Below are positions 50,566 to 58,097 of a stretch of 64,000 nucleotides of DNA, piece by piece (positions within the stretch are counted from its first letter, which is position 1; every line of letters begins with the position of its first letter). A program made the position numbers and the translations under genes. This DNA comes from DAOUJI01 sp965224415 (lineage in GTDB: Bacteria; Chloroflexota; Dehalococcoidia; Lucifugimonadales; JAGWBF01), in assembly GCA_965224415.1 (NCBI GenBank), contig CBDCZB010000001.1:248001-312000 (forward strand), read 5' to 3'. The notes under the pieces are model-generated. The model was not told where the DNA came from and ran no database searches. It worked only from the letters and a program-made list of their open reading frames with translations.

Positions 50566-52158
50566 CTAAACGAGCGACGCGGGCCTGCGAACCCTCCGAC
50601 GGAGAGGCGTTCCTACAGCCACCAAAAACATGACACCTTTTCCTTCGGCTGGGGGAGAAAAGAAGGTAGTGACGTCGTCGTCGAAGAAGGTGAGCCCCGT
50701 GGCGCCCAGCCGTTGGGCGTAGGCTGACAGGTACAGTTTGCCGCCGATGATGCCGCCTTCCAGTTGGGCCGCCCTGTAGCCCCTGTTCCCGTAACGCTCC
50801 AGCGCCATGTCCAGGTCGGCGATCATGTATATGTTCACCGCGGCGTCCGTCGGGAGGGCTTGGCGGAGACCAAGATAGCCCGCCACTTGCCGGAAATCAC
50901 CCTGCTGAAGCTGTTCGAGGGCCTGGACATCTCGTCTGTAGAGGTAGCTCCCCGAAGGCAGGGCATCCACGGAGCTGGCTATGATGTGGAGTTGGTTGAG
51001 TGAAGCTCCCTCGGCGCCAAGAAAGTCCGCAGGAATTCCCCGGGTGGACCGGTCCAGCATCAAAGAAAGTTGCCTGAATGTTATGGGCCTATGAACGAAC
51101 TGGCGGCTGGAGCCGCGCCGACGGATGGTGCGGTCTATGGAGTCTTGGGGAACATCCTGGACTGACCCTTCATCCCTTTCGTCTAACGCGCCGCTCAAGT
51201 CCAGCGGGAACAGCGTTCCCTGACTTTTGGGAAGCTCCACAGAAGGCAACGGGACTCTCCACGACCGGGCCTCGTCCCCGCTCCCCAGCGACGACGCATG
51301 GTGGATTCTTCCCATGTCCGGGTAGTCAATCTCGTGGGCGCTCAGCGGCAGGGTCTCGTAGGATATGACGGGAATATCTGGCGGGACCGGCGCTGGTCCA
51401 CTTCCCGAACCCAGGGAGACCATGCCCAGCGAAACTTCTTTGTCGTCGTTCAACCCCAGCAGGCGGTTAACTGGGTCGTCGGCAAACCCAAGGACGACTT
51501 TCGCTGGCAGATCGTGGCCTGAAGCCTCTGCCAGCAGATTGGCCAGAAGGGCTCCGCTGTCCCAGTAGCAGTGGCGGTAGGCTCGGGCCCGGTACTTCCA
51601 GGAGTTTCGCCAGAAGGTGCTGGTGAAGACCAGAATGGCGGGAGCTTCCGCTAAGCTCGGCTCCCCTCCCGACGCGTCCACAAGGACTTGGCGAAAGTCA
51701 CCGCGCCTAAGGAGGTGGAGAGCAAAGTCCCTGGGCCCGAAATGGTATACCCCTGCGTCCAAGTCAGGCAGGTCTCCGGACACAAGGTACAGTTCGATGT
51801 GGTACAGGGCGCCGGTGCAGGGGGCGGCCCGAAACAGGATGTCTCCCCCAGGGTGCACACCCCGTTTGGTGATGCCTGCCGTGTGGAACAGGATTCCGGC
51901 CAGTGTGGCCAGATCGGGAATCCCGCTGACTCCCTCGGCGTCCGGTGAGACGCCGGTCGACGCTATGGCGTCGAGGGCTGGCATGTCCGACGCCGGGGAC
52001 TCGTGAGGCAGCGGAATGGACTCCAGGTCGGTGTATATCTTGAAGGGAAGCGGCTGGTTGCTGAAGTCCAGGCCGAAGGAGTCCATCTGGAGGCTCCACA
52101 AGGAATGCTTGGTCTTCTCGTGGTAGTCCAGCGCTTCTTGGATGTCCCGATTTGCCAT
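50566..52158 (-). CDS. SagB-type nitroreductase with two domains
   Basis: This 530-residue protein holds two nitroreductase-fold domains in tandem. The first begins Y-H-E-K-T-K-H-S and includes L-A-G-I-L-F-H-T-A-G-I-T and Y-R-A-R-A-Y-R-H-C-Y-W-D-S-G-A-L-L-A-N-L. The second begins with R-R-G-S-S-R-Q-F near residue 344 and has Y-R-A-A-Q-L-E-G-G-I-I-G-G-K-L-Y and T-G-L-T-F-F-D-D. Such FMN proteins oxidise azoline rings in peptide maturation or perform other oxidations. No precursor peptide or cyclodehydratase gene is near, so a RiPP role is not supported. It runs opposite to the UGSC module. Confidence 0.85.
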   Translation of the reverse strand: MANRDIQEALDYHEKTKHSLWSLQMDSFGLDFSNQPLPFKIYTDLESIPLPHESPASDMPALDAIASTGVSPDAEGVSGIPDLATLAGILFHTAGITKRGVHPGGDILFRAAPCTGALYHIELYLVSGDLPDLDAGVYHFGPRDFALHLLRRGDFRQVLVDASGGEPSLAEAPAILVFTSTFWRNSWKYRARAYRHCYWDSGALLANLLAEASGHDLPAKVVLGFADDPVNRLLGLNDDKEVSLGMVSLGSGSGPAPVPPDIPVISYETLPLSAHEIDYPDMGRIHHASSLGSGDEARSWRVPLPSVELPKSQGTLFPLDLSGALDERDEGSVQDVPQDSIDRTIRRRGSSRQFVHRPITFRQLSLMLDRSTRGIPADFLGAEGASLNQLHIIASSVDALPSGSYLYRRDVQALEQLQQGDFRQVAGYLGLRQALPTDAAVNIYMIADLDMALERYGNRGYRAAQLEGGIIGGKLYLSAYAQRLGATGLTFFDDDVTTFFSPPAEGKGVMFLVAVGTPLRRRVRRPASLV

Positions 52159-52229
52159 CGTGTGGGAATTATACAGGAGCGCGGCCCTAAAGCCATCAGG
52201 AATTCGAAATGTGCGGGAAAGGTGTTTTC

Positions 52230-52258
52230 TTGACCGGCATCCACGCCTGTGCTAGCTT
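52230..52258 (+). promoter_or_regulatory. Candidate promoter of the second UGSC operon
   Basis: TTGACC (52230-52235) and TAGCTT (52253-52258) lie 17 nt apart. Transcription would begin near 52265, about 36 nt before the ATG at 52301. The -10 match is modest. Confidence 0.4.
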
Positions 52259-52300
52259 AACTCCAGTTTCGGGCCGCAAAGAACATCGCGGAGGTCCAAT

Positions 52301-53371
52301 ATGGTCTCTGGACTGGGAGACCTAGTTCATGCCGAATGGGACGACGCTGTCCAAGCCATCGAAAAGTGTTATGAGTTAGGCTGGACTGACGGTCTGCCCG
52401 TTGTGCCGCCCACAGTGGAGAGGGTGGAACAGTTCCTTGCCAGGGTGGAGCGGCCCGCCGATGAAGTCCTGGGAACCATTTCGGAACGCAGGCGTGAAGT
52501 GACGGTGGGCAAAGCCGCCGCCAATGCCGTGATGTCCGGGTGCCTTCCCGATTACTTTCCCGTAGTGCTGGCCGCCTCGGAAGCCATGCTGGACCCGACC
52601 TTCAACCTCATCGGACCCTCATCCAGCCTCGGCGGGGCGGGAATCCTGGTGGTCATTAACGGTCCTGTGCTCCGAGACCTGGACATTAACCGGCGCAACA
52701 ACCTGTTCGGACCCGGCAACCGCGCCAACTCCACCATAGGCCGGTCTGTGAGATTGATATTGATGAACGCCTGCGCGTCCATTCCAGGGCTGTTCGACCG
52801 GAGCATCCTGGGGAATCCGGGCAAGTTTAGCTTCTGTATTGGCGAGAACGAAGAAGAGACTCACTGGAACCCTCTCCATGTGGAACGCGGCTTCTCCGCC
52901 GAGCAAAGCGCCGTGACCGTCTTTGCCTGCGATTCGCCTAGACAAGTCCGCATGGCCTCCAAGCCTGAGATTATCCTTACTGGCGTGGCCGACGTGGTTT
53001 CAATTCTGGGAAGCTCCATGGCCAACGCAGGCTCCGTGGGAGACACCTCGACAGTAGTCCGCCAGGGGCAGGTAGGGGTAGTGGTCGCCGGGACCAGCGA
53101 CATTTGGGAGGGCTGGAGCAAGGAAGATGTACGGCAGTACCTTTTCCCCCGGATAAGGCGTTCGGCGGCGGACTTGAAGAGAGCGCTGGTGATGGAGGGA
53201 GAAGTGGAGCCGGGGGATGAGGACCGCTATATCTCCCTCGTGCCCGAACCCGACGACATCCTGATTATCTTTGCGGGAGGCCCTGAAGGCCCCACGTGCG
53301 GGGTGATGCCCAGCTGGGGACCCAAGGTTTCATCAACAGCCGTGACCAAGCCCATTAGGTGGCCCATTTAG
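52301..53371 (+). CDS. UGSC-selenoprotein partner protein, copy 2
   Basis: This 356-residue protein is the paralogue of 2917-3960. It shares L-G-W-T-D-G-L-P-V-V-P-P-T, N-A-V-M-S-G-C-L-P-D-Y, N-G-P-V-L-R-D-L-D-I-N, F-G-P-G-N-R-A-N-S-T-I-G-R, G-N-P-G-K-F-S-F-C-I-G-E, P-L-H-V-E-R-G-F, and a closing V-x-x-x-A-G-G-P-E-G-P. No domain I know fits. It is soluble and has no signal peptide. Here it precedes the selenoprotein by 38 nt, while copy 1 follows its selenoprotein. The constant pairing in both orders argues for a shared function, which is unknown. Confidence 0.72.
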   Translation: MVSGLGDLVHAEWDDAVQAIEKCYELGWTDGLPVVPPTVERVEQFLARVERPADEVLGTISERRREVTVGKAAANAVMSGCLPDYFPVVLAASEAMLDPTFNLIGPSSSLGGAGILVVINGPVLRDLDINRRNNLFGPGNRANSTIGRSVRLILMNACASIPGLFDRSILGNPGKFSFCIGENEEETHWNPLHVERGFSAEQSAVTVFACDSPRQVRMASKPEIILTGVADVVSILGSSMANAGSVGDTSTVVRQGQVGVVVAGTSDIWEGWSKEDVRQYLFPRIRRSAADLKRALVMEGEVEPGDEDRYISLVPEPDDILIIFAGGPEGPTCGVMPSWGPKVSSTAVTKPIRWPI

Positions 53372-53409
53372 GCGGCGACCCCGGAAACACTGGACTGACG
53401 GAGGAGACC

Positions 53410-53997
53410 ATGACTGAGCAAGGACGCAATCTACACACCCTGGTTGACCCAACAACCCAGCCCATCATGCCGGCCTTCTCCGGGGCGCCCCGGCTGCTAG
53501 ACCTGAAGGACAAGCGCATCGGTCTTATCGACGACAGCAAGCCCAACGGCAAAGAGATTCTGGAAGAGATGTCCGATCTGCTGAAGGCACGCTATGGCGT
53601 CGCGGACGTGGTCTACCACAGAAAGCCCTCGGCTTCCAAACCCGCCGACCCAGAGGTGGTAGACCGGATGGGCAAGGAGTGCGACTACGTAATTGTCGCA
53701 ATCGGGGATTGAGGGTCATGCAGTGCGTGCAGTGTGCACGACGGCATCCACGTGGAGAAGGCGGGCATCCCTTCCGCCACGATATGCACAGAGCCCTTCC
53801 GGCGAACGGCCACGGCAATGGCCGCCATGTGGGGTGCGCGAGACTACCCGGTCATCTACACCGAGCACCCGTTGGGAGGTCTGCCCAGAGACGCGGTGCG
53901 GACCAGGGCGGAAGGTCTGCTGGAAGAGGTCGTGTCGGTCCTCACCGGGGTTGACGCTTCCCAGCTCTCAGCCGCTCAGCGACCGTTCTCTGGATAA
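53410..53997 (+). CDS. UGSC-family selenoprotein with in-frame TGA (Sec101), copy 2
   Basis: The frame meets TGA at 53710-53712 after 100 residues and continues in the same frame for 94 more residues to TAA. Read as Sec, the product is 195 residues with U-G-S-C at 101-104, followed by S-A-C-S-V-H-D-G-I. The region before the TGA (R-I-G-L-I-D-D-S-K-P-N-G, V-I-V-A-I-G-D) and after it (V-H-D-G, G-I-P-S-A-T, T-E-P-F) both match copy 1. A perfect 6-bp SECIS hairpin follows. The GGAGGA ribosome site precedes ATG 53410. Annotation that stops at the TGA, or that starts a new gene at GTG 53734, splits one gene in two. The U-x-x-C motif suggests redox chemistry. Confidence 0.92.
53719..53746 (+). promoter_or_regulatory. 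SECIS element for Sec101 of the copy 2 selenoprotein
   Basis: Downstream of the TGA the upper helix CGTGCA (53726-53731) pairs perfectly with TGCACG (53735-53740) around the triloop GTG (53732-53734). An outer TGC/GCA helix (53719-53721 with 53744-53746) extends it. The loop starts 19 nt after the TGA, the same distance as in copy 1. The fifth upper pair is C-G here and G-C in copy 1. Confidence 0.8.
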
Positions 53998-54003
53998 ACG
54001 GTC
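53981..54003 (+). terminator. Hairpin over the selenoprotein stop codon
   Basis: GACCGTT (53981-53987) pairs with AACGGTC (53997-54003) around a 9-nt loop containing the end of the gene. It lies between convergent genes, where termination is needed, but no T-run follows, so termination is uncertain. Confidence 0.3.
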
Positions 54004-54047
54004 ACCGGTAAGAGGATTCCGGGGCAGTGAGAGCCGGAAGACGTCCC

Positions 54048-55343
54048 TCACGGCGTTTCCCAAAGCAGGCGAATGGGAACGGCGTGCAAGCCGTCCCCGA
54101 AACTGACGCTGGTCTGCCCGTCGTAGAGCACAACTCCGGCGGCAAAGCGATCGCCGGAGGCGTCCTTGAGCCTCCGCAGGCCGCGGAAGTCTGACTGAGT
54201 GACCGTGGCGCTTGCTTTGACCTCGACTCCGGCTACAAGGGTTCCGGATTCCATAACGATGTCCACCTCGACCTTGTCCTTGTCACGGTAATGGAAGAAT
54301 TCCACCGGGCTTAAGTGCCAGGCGGCCTGTCGGCGTAATTCCTGGAATACAAACGTTTCGAGAAGGTTTCCCAGCAACGTGCGGTCCGCCAGCAATGTCG
54401 AGGTTGAGGCTCCCAAAAGCGCACAAGCCAGACCGGTGTCGCCAACATGGAGCTTGTGAGTCTTGACGAGACGTTTCCCACGGTTGTTATGCCACGACGG
54501 TAGCCGTTCCAACAGATACACCCGCTCCAACAACGCGATGTAATCGCCAATGGTTGGACGGCTAAGCTGGAAGGGCGCCGCAAGGCTGCTCAGGTTGAGC
54601 AATTGGGCGGTCTGGATCGCTGTCATGCTCAGAAGCCTGGGCAGGGCGTCCAGTCCCCGGATGCGGGACAGGTCTCCAATGTCCCGTTGCACTTGGGCGT
54701 CGATGTAGTTTCTGTACCAGTTTGTGCGCCTCCGTCCTCCGGGACGCGCAAGCGCTGGCGGGTATCCGCCTGACACAATCCGTTCAGCCAGCTCTGCTCC
54801 CAACCGCTCGGTCTGCCGAATCGTGAAGTCATCTTCGAACAAAGCAGTGATGAACCCGCCGTCGGCAGGGCGACTTGCGTACAACTCACATTGGGACAGG
54901 GGATGTAATCGGACCGTCTCCAGGCGCCCGGCAAGAGAGTCCTGTACTGTCGGGACAGCCAGCAAGTTGAAAGAGCCGGTGAGGACGAACCGGCCGTGCG
55001 TACGCCGCCGGTCGACTGCCAGCTTCAAGGCTGTGAAGATCCCCGGCGCTCTCTGCACCTCATCCAGAACGACGCGTTCGGGGAGATCGTCTATGAACCC
55101 CATGGGGTCCATCTCGGCGCCCGCGCGCACCACGTCGTCGTCGAGGCTGAGGTAGCCATAACCGCGGCTCATGGCATTGCCAGTCGATGCACGACCCGGA
55201 AGAAACTCAGGTGCACACACCATCTGCGCAAACGTAGTCTTCCCGCACTGACGCGGACCCTGAATCAATACGACGGGGGAATCCTCCAGCGCCTCGTCAA
55301 ACCGTGATTCGATAAAACGTGGGTGAAGTTCGTTGTGTGCCAT
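54048..55343 (-). CDS. AAA ATPase with DUF4143 domain
   Basis: This 431-residue protein has an N-terminal P-loop domain: V-L-I-Q-G-P-R-Q-C-G-K-T-T-F at about residues 25-38, Y-L-S-L-D-D and V-V-L-D-E-V-Q-R (Walker B), and F-V-L-T-G-S-F-N sensor. Helical DUF4143 follows (F-V-F-Q-E-L-R-R and F-H-Y-R-D-K-D-K-V-E-V-D-I), with the PD-(D/E)xK-like E-V-D-I ... G-V-E-V-K-A-S core near residues 340-370. These are common mobile or defence-like ATPases of unknown role. Six phased repeats stand right before its start and may control it. Confidence 0.88.
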   Translation of the reverse strand: MAHNELHPRFIESRFDEALEDSPVVLIQGPRQCGKTTFAQMVCAPEFLPGRASTGNAMSRGYGYLSLDDDVVRAGAEMDPMGFIDDLPERVVLDEVQRAPGIFTALKLAVDRRRTHGRFVLTGSFNLLAVPTVQDSLAGRLETVRLHPLSQCELYASRPADGGFITALFEDDFTIRQTERLGAELAERIVSGGYPPALARPGGRRRTNWYRNYIDAQVQRDIGDLSRIRGLDALPRLLSMTAIQTAQLLNLSSLAAPFQLSRPTIGDYIALLERVYLLERLPSWHNNRGKRLVKTHKLHVGDTGLACALLGASTSTLLADRTLLGNLLETFVFQELRRQAAWHLSPVEFFHYRDKDKVEVDIVMESGTLVAGVEVKASATVTQSDFRGLRRLKDASGDRFAAGVVLYDGQTSVSFGDGLHAVPIRLLWETP

Positions 55344-55344
55344 C

Positions 55345-55475
55345 GTCCAATTGTAAACTCAGGTACGTCCAATTGCAAGGTTTAGATACGTCCAATTGAA
55401 AGGTTGGAAAGTGGCTAATTGCAAGGTTTATTGGTGCGTAATTGAAAGGTTCGGGGCGTCTAATTGTAACTTTTG
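55345..55475. repeat. Six phased AATTG repeats upstream of the DUF4143 ATPase gene
   Basis: Six units of the form CCAATTG(C/A)AAGGTT start with AATTG at 55349, 55371, 55394, 55417, 55440 and 55462. Spacings are 22, 23, 23, 23 and 22 bp, about two helix turns, so all face one side of DNA. The outer units are diverged. The array abuts the ATPase start codon (55343). It is too short in unit and spacer for CRISPR. It is probably a multi-site operator. Confidence 0.8.
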
Positions 55476-55559
55476 TGGCTTTGCATGGCAACGAAACGCC
55501 CTGCTTGCGGCTGCTGATAGCACTGTAGGGTCGGCAGCTTTTACAGGCAGTAGGCGGTC

Positions 55560-56729
55560 TTAACCGCGGGTTGTCTCGACTCTCAGCAACAGAACGACTA
55601 CGGAAAGCACCCCCAGCCCCGTGAACAGGTACCCCGCGGTTGCGAACCCGCCCAGTCCCAGGGCAATGCCGCCGAAAGCGGACCCGGTGGCGAAACCCAT
55701 CTGGATTGCCGAGCCGAACAGCCCGGCGGCGGTGGCTCTCGACCTGCCCGACACCTGCATGGCCAGCATCGCCATATACGGCAGGCCAAGGATCATGCTG
55801 GCCGTGAAGGCGATGGCCAACGATGTAGTGACCCATACGCCTGAGTCAACGATAAAGAGGGGTGCCGCCAACCCGGCGCCTATCGTCATAGTGACGATCA
55901 GCATCATATTCTGCTTTCCCTGGGCTGTCAGAAACCCGCCGATGACAAGCGCTATGGTCATGGCGGTGTACAGCGCCGTGAGAGGGGCGGAGGTGTCCTG
56001 TTCCTCCAGTCCGTACTCCTTTATCAGGTAGGCCGCCAGGTATCCAACGGCCCCGAAGGTGGCCGTCTTGTGGACCCAGTTCACGGCCATGAGGTGCCAG
56101 AACGCCACGTTCTTGCTCAACTCGCCGACTCGCCCTTTGAAGTCTAGCCTGGCGTCCGGACTGCGCCGGTCTCTGGGCAGCTGAAAGAAGAGGACGGCCC
56201 AGGTCAGTAGGCCGAAAGCCCCCACTGCGTAGAAAGTCCAGCGCCATCCGCCCACGCCAGCGATGATAGGCACCAGAAGCGCAGTCACTATCTGGCCGAC
56301 GCTTCCGGCGGCCTGGGACACGCCCAGAGCCCTGGCTCTTCTCTGAGGAGGAAACAGGTCGGCGGCCGCGGCGAACACACTGGCCGGAATGATGGCGGCG
56401 CCTATGCCGGTGATGAGCCTGAAGCCCACCAGAGACCAGAAGTCCCAGGCCAGCCCGGAGCCCGCCGTCCCTACCATCGCGATGCCCATGCCCAACAGGA
56501 TTACGAACCGGCGGCCATAGGCGTCGGCGAACGGCCCCCCTATGGGCGCTGCGATGGACCAGGTGACGAAGGTGGCCGTAGCCACCTGCCCCGCCACTGC
56601 GATGGAAGTGTCGAACTCCTCGCTGATGGCCACCAACAAGGGGACGAGCATCACCTGGACTGCTGCCACAAAGGGAAGGCAGCTCGATATTATGGCCAGG
56701 TTCAGCCATGGGGAGCGGGGCCTGTTCAA
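55560..56729 (-). CDS. Major facilitator superfamily transporter
   Basis: This 389-residue protein has about 12 hydrophobic helices, with the DHA1-type loop motif G-P-F-A-D-A-Y-G-R-R-F-V after helix 2 and P-Q-R-R-A-R-A-L-G near helix 4. A short charged loop (R-R-S-P-D-A-R-L-D-F-K-G-R) separates the halves. The layout resembles drug or sugar efflux carriers (AraJ-like), but the substrate is not known. It is a single gene; the next gene on the same strand ends 37 nt upstream. Confidence 0.88.
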   Translation of the reverse strand: MNRPRSPWLNLAIISSCLPFVAAVQVMLVPLLVAISEEFDTSIAVAGQVATATFVTWSIAAPIGGPFADAYGRRFVILLGMGIAMVGTAGSGLAWDFWSLVGFRLITGIGAAIIPASVFAAAADLFPPQRRARALGVSQAAGSVGQIVTALLVPIIAGVGGWRWTFYAVGAFGLLTWAVLFFQLPRDRRSPDARLDFKGRVGELSKNVAFWHLMAVNWVHKTATFGAVGYLAAYLIKEYGLEEQDTSAPLTALYTAMTIALVIGGFLTAQGKQNMMLIVTMTIGAGLAAPLFIVDSGVWVTTSLAIAFTASMILGLPYMAMLAMQVSGRSRATAAGLFGSAIQMGFATGSAFGGIALGLGGFATAGYLFTGLGVLSVVVLLLRVETTRG

Positions 56730-56765
56730 CTAGGGCGCCCAGGGGCCGTCGGGGTCTTGGACATC

Positions 56766-57287
56766 TTACAGAGGATTCCCCGGCAGACCCTGGAGGCCCT
56801 TCAGGCTCCAAACTTCGCCCAGATGCTGGCAGCCGTGGGTGAGGATGCTCCGCCCTAGGATTTCCCGCATCTGGAGCTCGCCAAACGGCCTCATACGGAT
56901 GATTCGTTCCATGTCTTCCGGTGTCACGTTGTCCATGAAAGAATCGGCCTCCGCCCAAACTTCCCGGGCGTAGGAAATGAAGGCTGGAAAGTCGTCTATC
57001 CTGAGATTCGCGGCGCTCTCAGTCTCCATGCCCGTCCCCTGGTCTTTCGAATCCATACCGAACTTCTCGTCCCATTTGCCTGCCATCCATACGGTCGGCT
57101 TCCTCTGAAAGAGGAACAGCACAATGTTGTCGACTGTCCGGGTATAATGCCATAGGTTGAAGGCAATATGGTTGCCGCTGTCATAAGGTCGCCAGTGGGC
57201 TTGCTCAGAAGTGAGTCCCTCCACCGCTTCCCCCCAGGACTTATGGGACTCGGACAGGAACTGCTTGATGAAGGCTATTTCGGACAT
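56766..57287 (-). CDS. DinB-family protein
   Basis: This 173-residue four-helix protein matches the DinB/YfiT-like metalloenzyme family. It has a long first helix (F-L-S-E-S-H-K-S-W), I-A-F-N-L-W-H-Y-T-R-T-V-D-N-I with the first His ligand, and a late T-H-G-C-Q-H-L-G-E-V-W with two His. Family members include bacillithiol or mycothiol S-transferases and thiol-linked detoxifying enzymes. The function here is unknown. Confidence 0.85.
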   Translation of the reverse strand: MSEIAFIKQFLSESHKSWGEAVEGLTSEQAHWRPYDSGNHIAFNLWHYTRTVDNIVLFLFQRKPTVWMAGKWDEKFGMDSKDQGTGMETESAANLRIDDFPAFISYAREVWAEADSFMDNVTPEDMERIIRMRPFGELQMREILGRSILTHGCQHLGEVWSLKGLQGLPGNPL

Positions 57288-57377
57288 GGACTCACCCCTT
57301 GACTCATATTCTTGGATTCAGCTTAATCCTCCTGCCAAGTCTATCTGCGATTTCGGCTTCGTGGCAACACTGGGAAT

Positions 57378-57406
57378 GGGTAAAAGCGACGGCGCTGCAA
57401 TATAAT
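57378..57406 (+). promoter_or_regulatory. Candidate promoter at the lipoprotein gene start
   Basis: A perfect TATAAT (57401-57406) lies 10 nt before the ATG at 57417, so transcription would begin near 57413, giving an almost leaderless mRNA. The -35 region (TGGGTA near 57378) is weak. An upstream TTGACT (57299) also exists. Confidence 0.35.
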
Positions 57407-57416
57407 CTAAAAGGCC

Positions 57417-57986
57417 ATGTCACTCACAACGCGGTTATTAACGGCGCTTCTGCTTCTAATGGCTCTGGCCGCTGCGGCCTGTGAAGCTGAGAGTCGCGAT
57501 GCAATTCCGTCGGAGGAAATCTCCCAAGACGGCGAGATTTCCTTTCGGTTCCTTCTGGGCGGATGGGTGAACCCCAAAGACCAAGAGGCCGACCCGTTCG
57601 TCGAGCGTCTCGAAGTCAGGCTGGTCCAGTCCGAAGAGCAGATGAGGGACTTCCTGGAGGGAGTGGACCTGCTGAGGGTGCGAGGGCGCACTGAGGTGCT
57701 TGGCGACGCCGATTTCACTCAAACTCTGATTGTCGCCGCCTATTATCTCTGGCGTCCCTTGAAAGGCGATCCTTTGTCCGTTGAGAAGGTGTTTGTAGAC
57801 GAGGGTGTGGTCCACGTGGACATGCTGCTGGAAGAGGACCCACAAGGGCGCGAGCGTCCTTATCTGTTGGCCCCCATGTACATGTTCTCGCTGGACAAGG
57901 ACGTCCTGAGGGAGAACGAGGCGCGTACTGTTAGGGTCATACTGAACGGGGTCGCGGCCAAGGAGCTTTCGGCGTCGTTAGATTAG
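57417..57986 (+). CDS. Putative lipoprotein, function unknown
   Basis: This 189-residue protein starts with a clear lipoprotein signal: positive M-S-L-T-T-R, a hydrophobic stretch and lipobox L-A-A-A-A-C near residue 22. The mature part is acidic and contains repeated beta-strand-like segments (E-I-S-F-R-F-L-L-G-G-W-V-N and V-R-L-V-Q-S-E-E-Q). I do not recognise the family. The product is probably exported and lipid-anchored. A GC-rich hairpin with T5 follows it. Confidence 0.65.
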   Translation: MSLTTRLLTALLLLMALAAAACEAESRDAIPSEEISQDGEISFRFLLGGWVNPKDQEADPFVERLEVRLVQSEEQMRDFLEGVDLLRVRGRTEVLGDADFTQTLIVAAYYLWRPLKGDPLSVEKVFVDEGVVHVDMLLEEDPQGRERPYLLAPMYMFSLDKDVLRENEARTVRVILNGVAAKELSASLD

Positions 57987-58036
57987 CCTCAGTTTTCTTG
58001 AAAAGGCTTGGCGCCTATGCTACGCTTTTTCCTGAA

Positions 58037-58062
58037 GCCCCGTTCGTGGCGGGGCCATTTTT
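58037..58062 (+). terminator. Probable rho-independent terminator
   Basis: GCCCCG (58037-58042) pairs with CGGGGC (58050-58055) around a 7-nt loop, followed by CA and TTTTT (58058-58062). It lies 50 nt after the lipoprotein gene and before the next ATG at 58098, and fits an intrinsic terminator. Confidence 0.55.
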
Positions 58063-58097
58063 CTGACCTCTGCATAGCGGGTCCCGGAGCAGTGGGT

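Noticed and set aside
50566..52158. A RiPP (azoline peptide) cluster around the SagB-like gene
   Set aside because: No precursor peptide, YcaO or SagC-type gene is near; neighbours are thiolase and UGSC genes.
53734..53997. A separate small gene starting at GTG 53734
   Set aside because: It is in the same frame as the gene ending at TGA 53712 and continues its homology to the paralogue; a single selenoprotein explains both parts, and no ribosome site precedes GTG 53734.
55345..55475. CRISPR array
   Set aside because: Repeat cores are only about 12-15 bp and the spacing is 22-23 bp with partly similar spacers; no cas genes are present. It fits an operator array.
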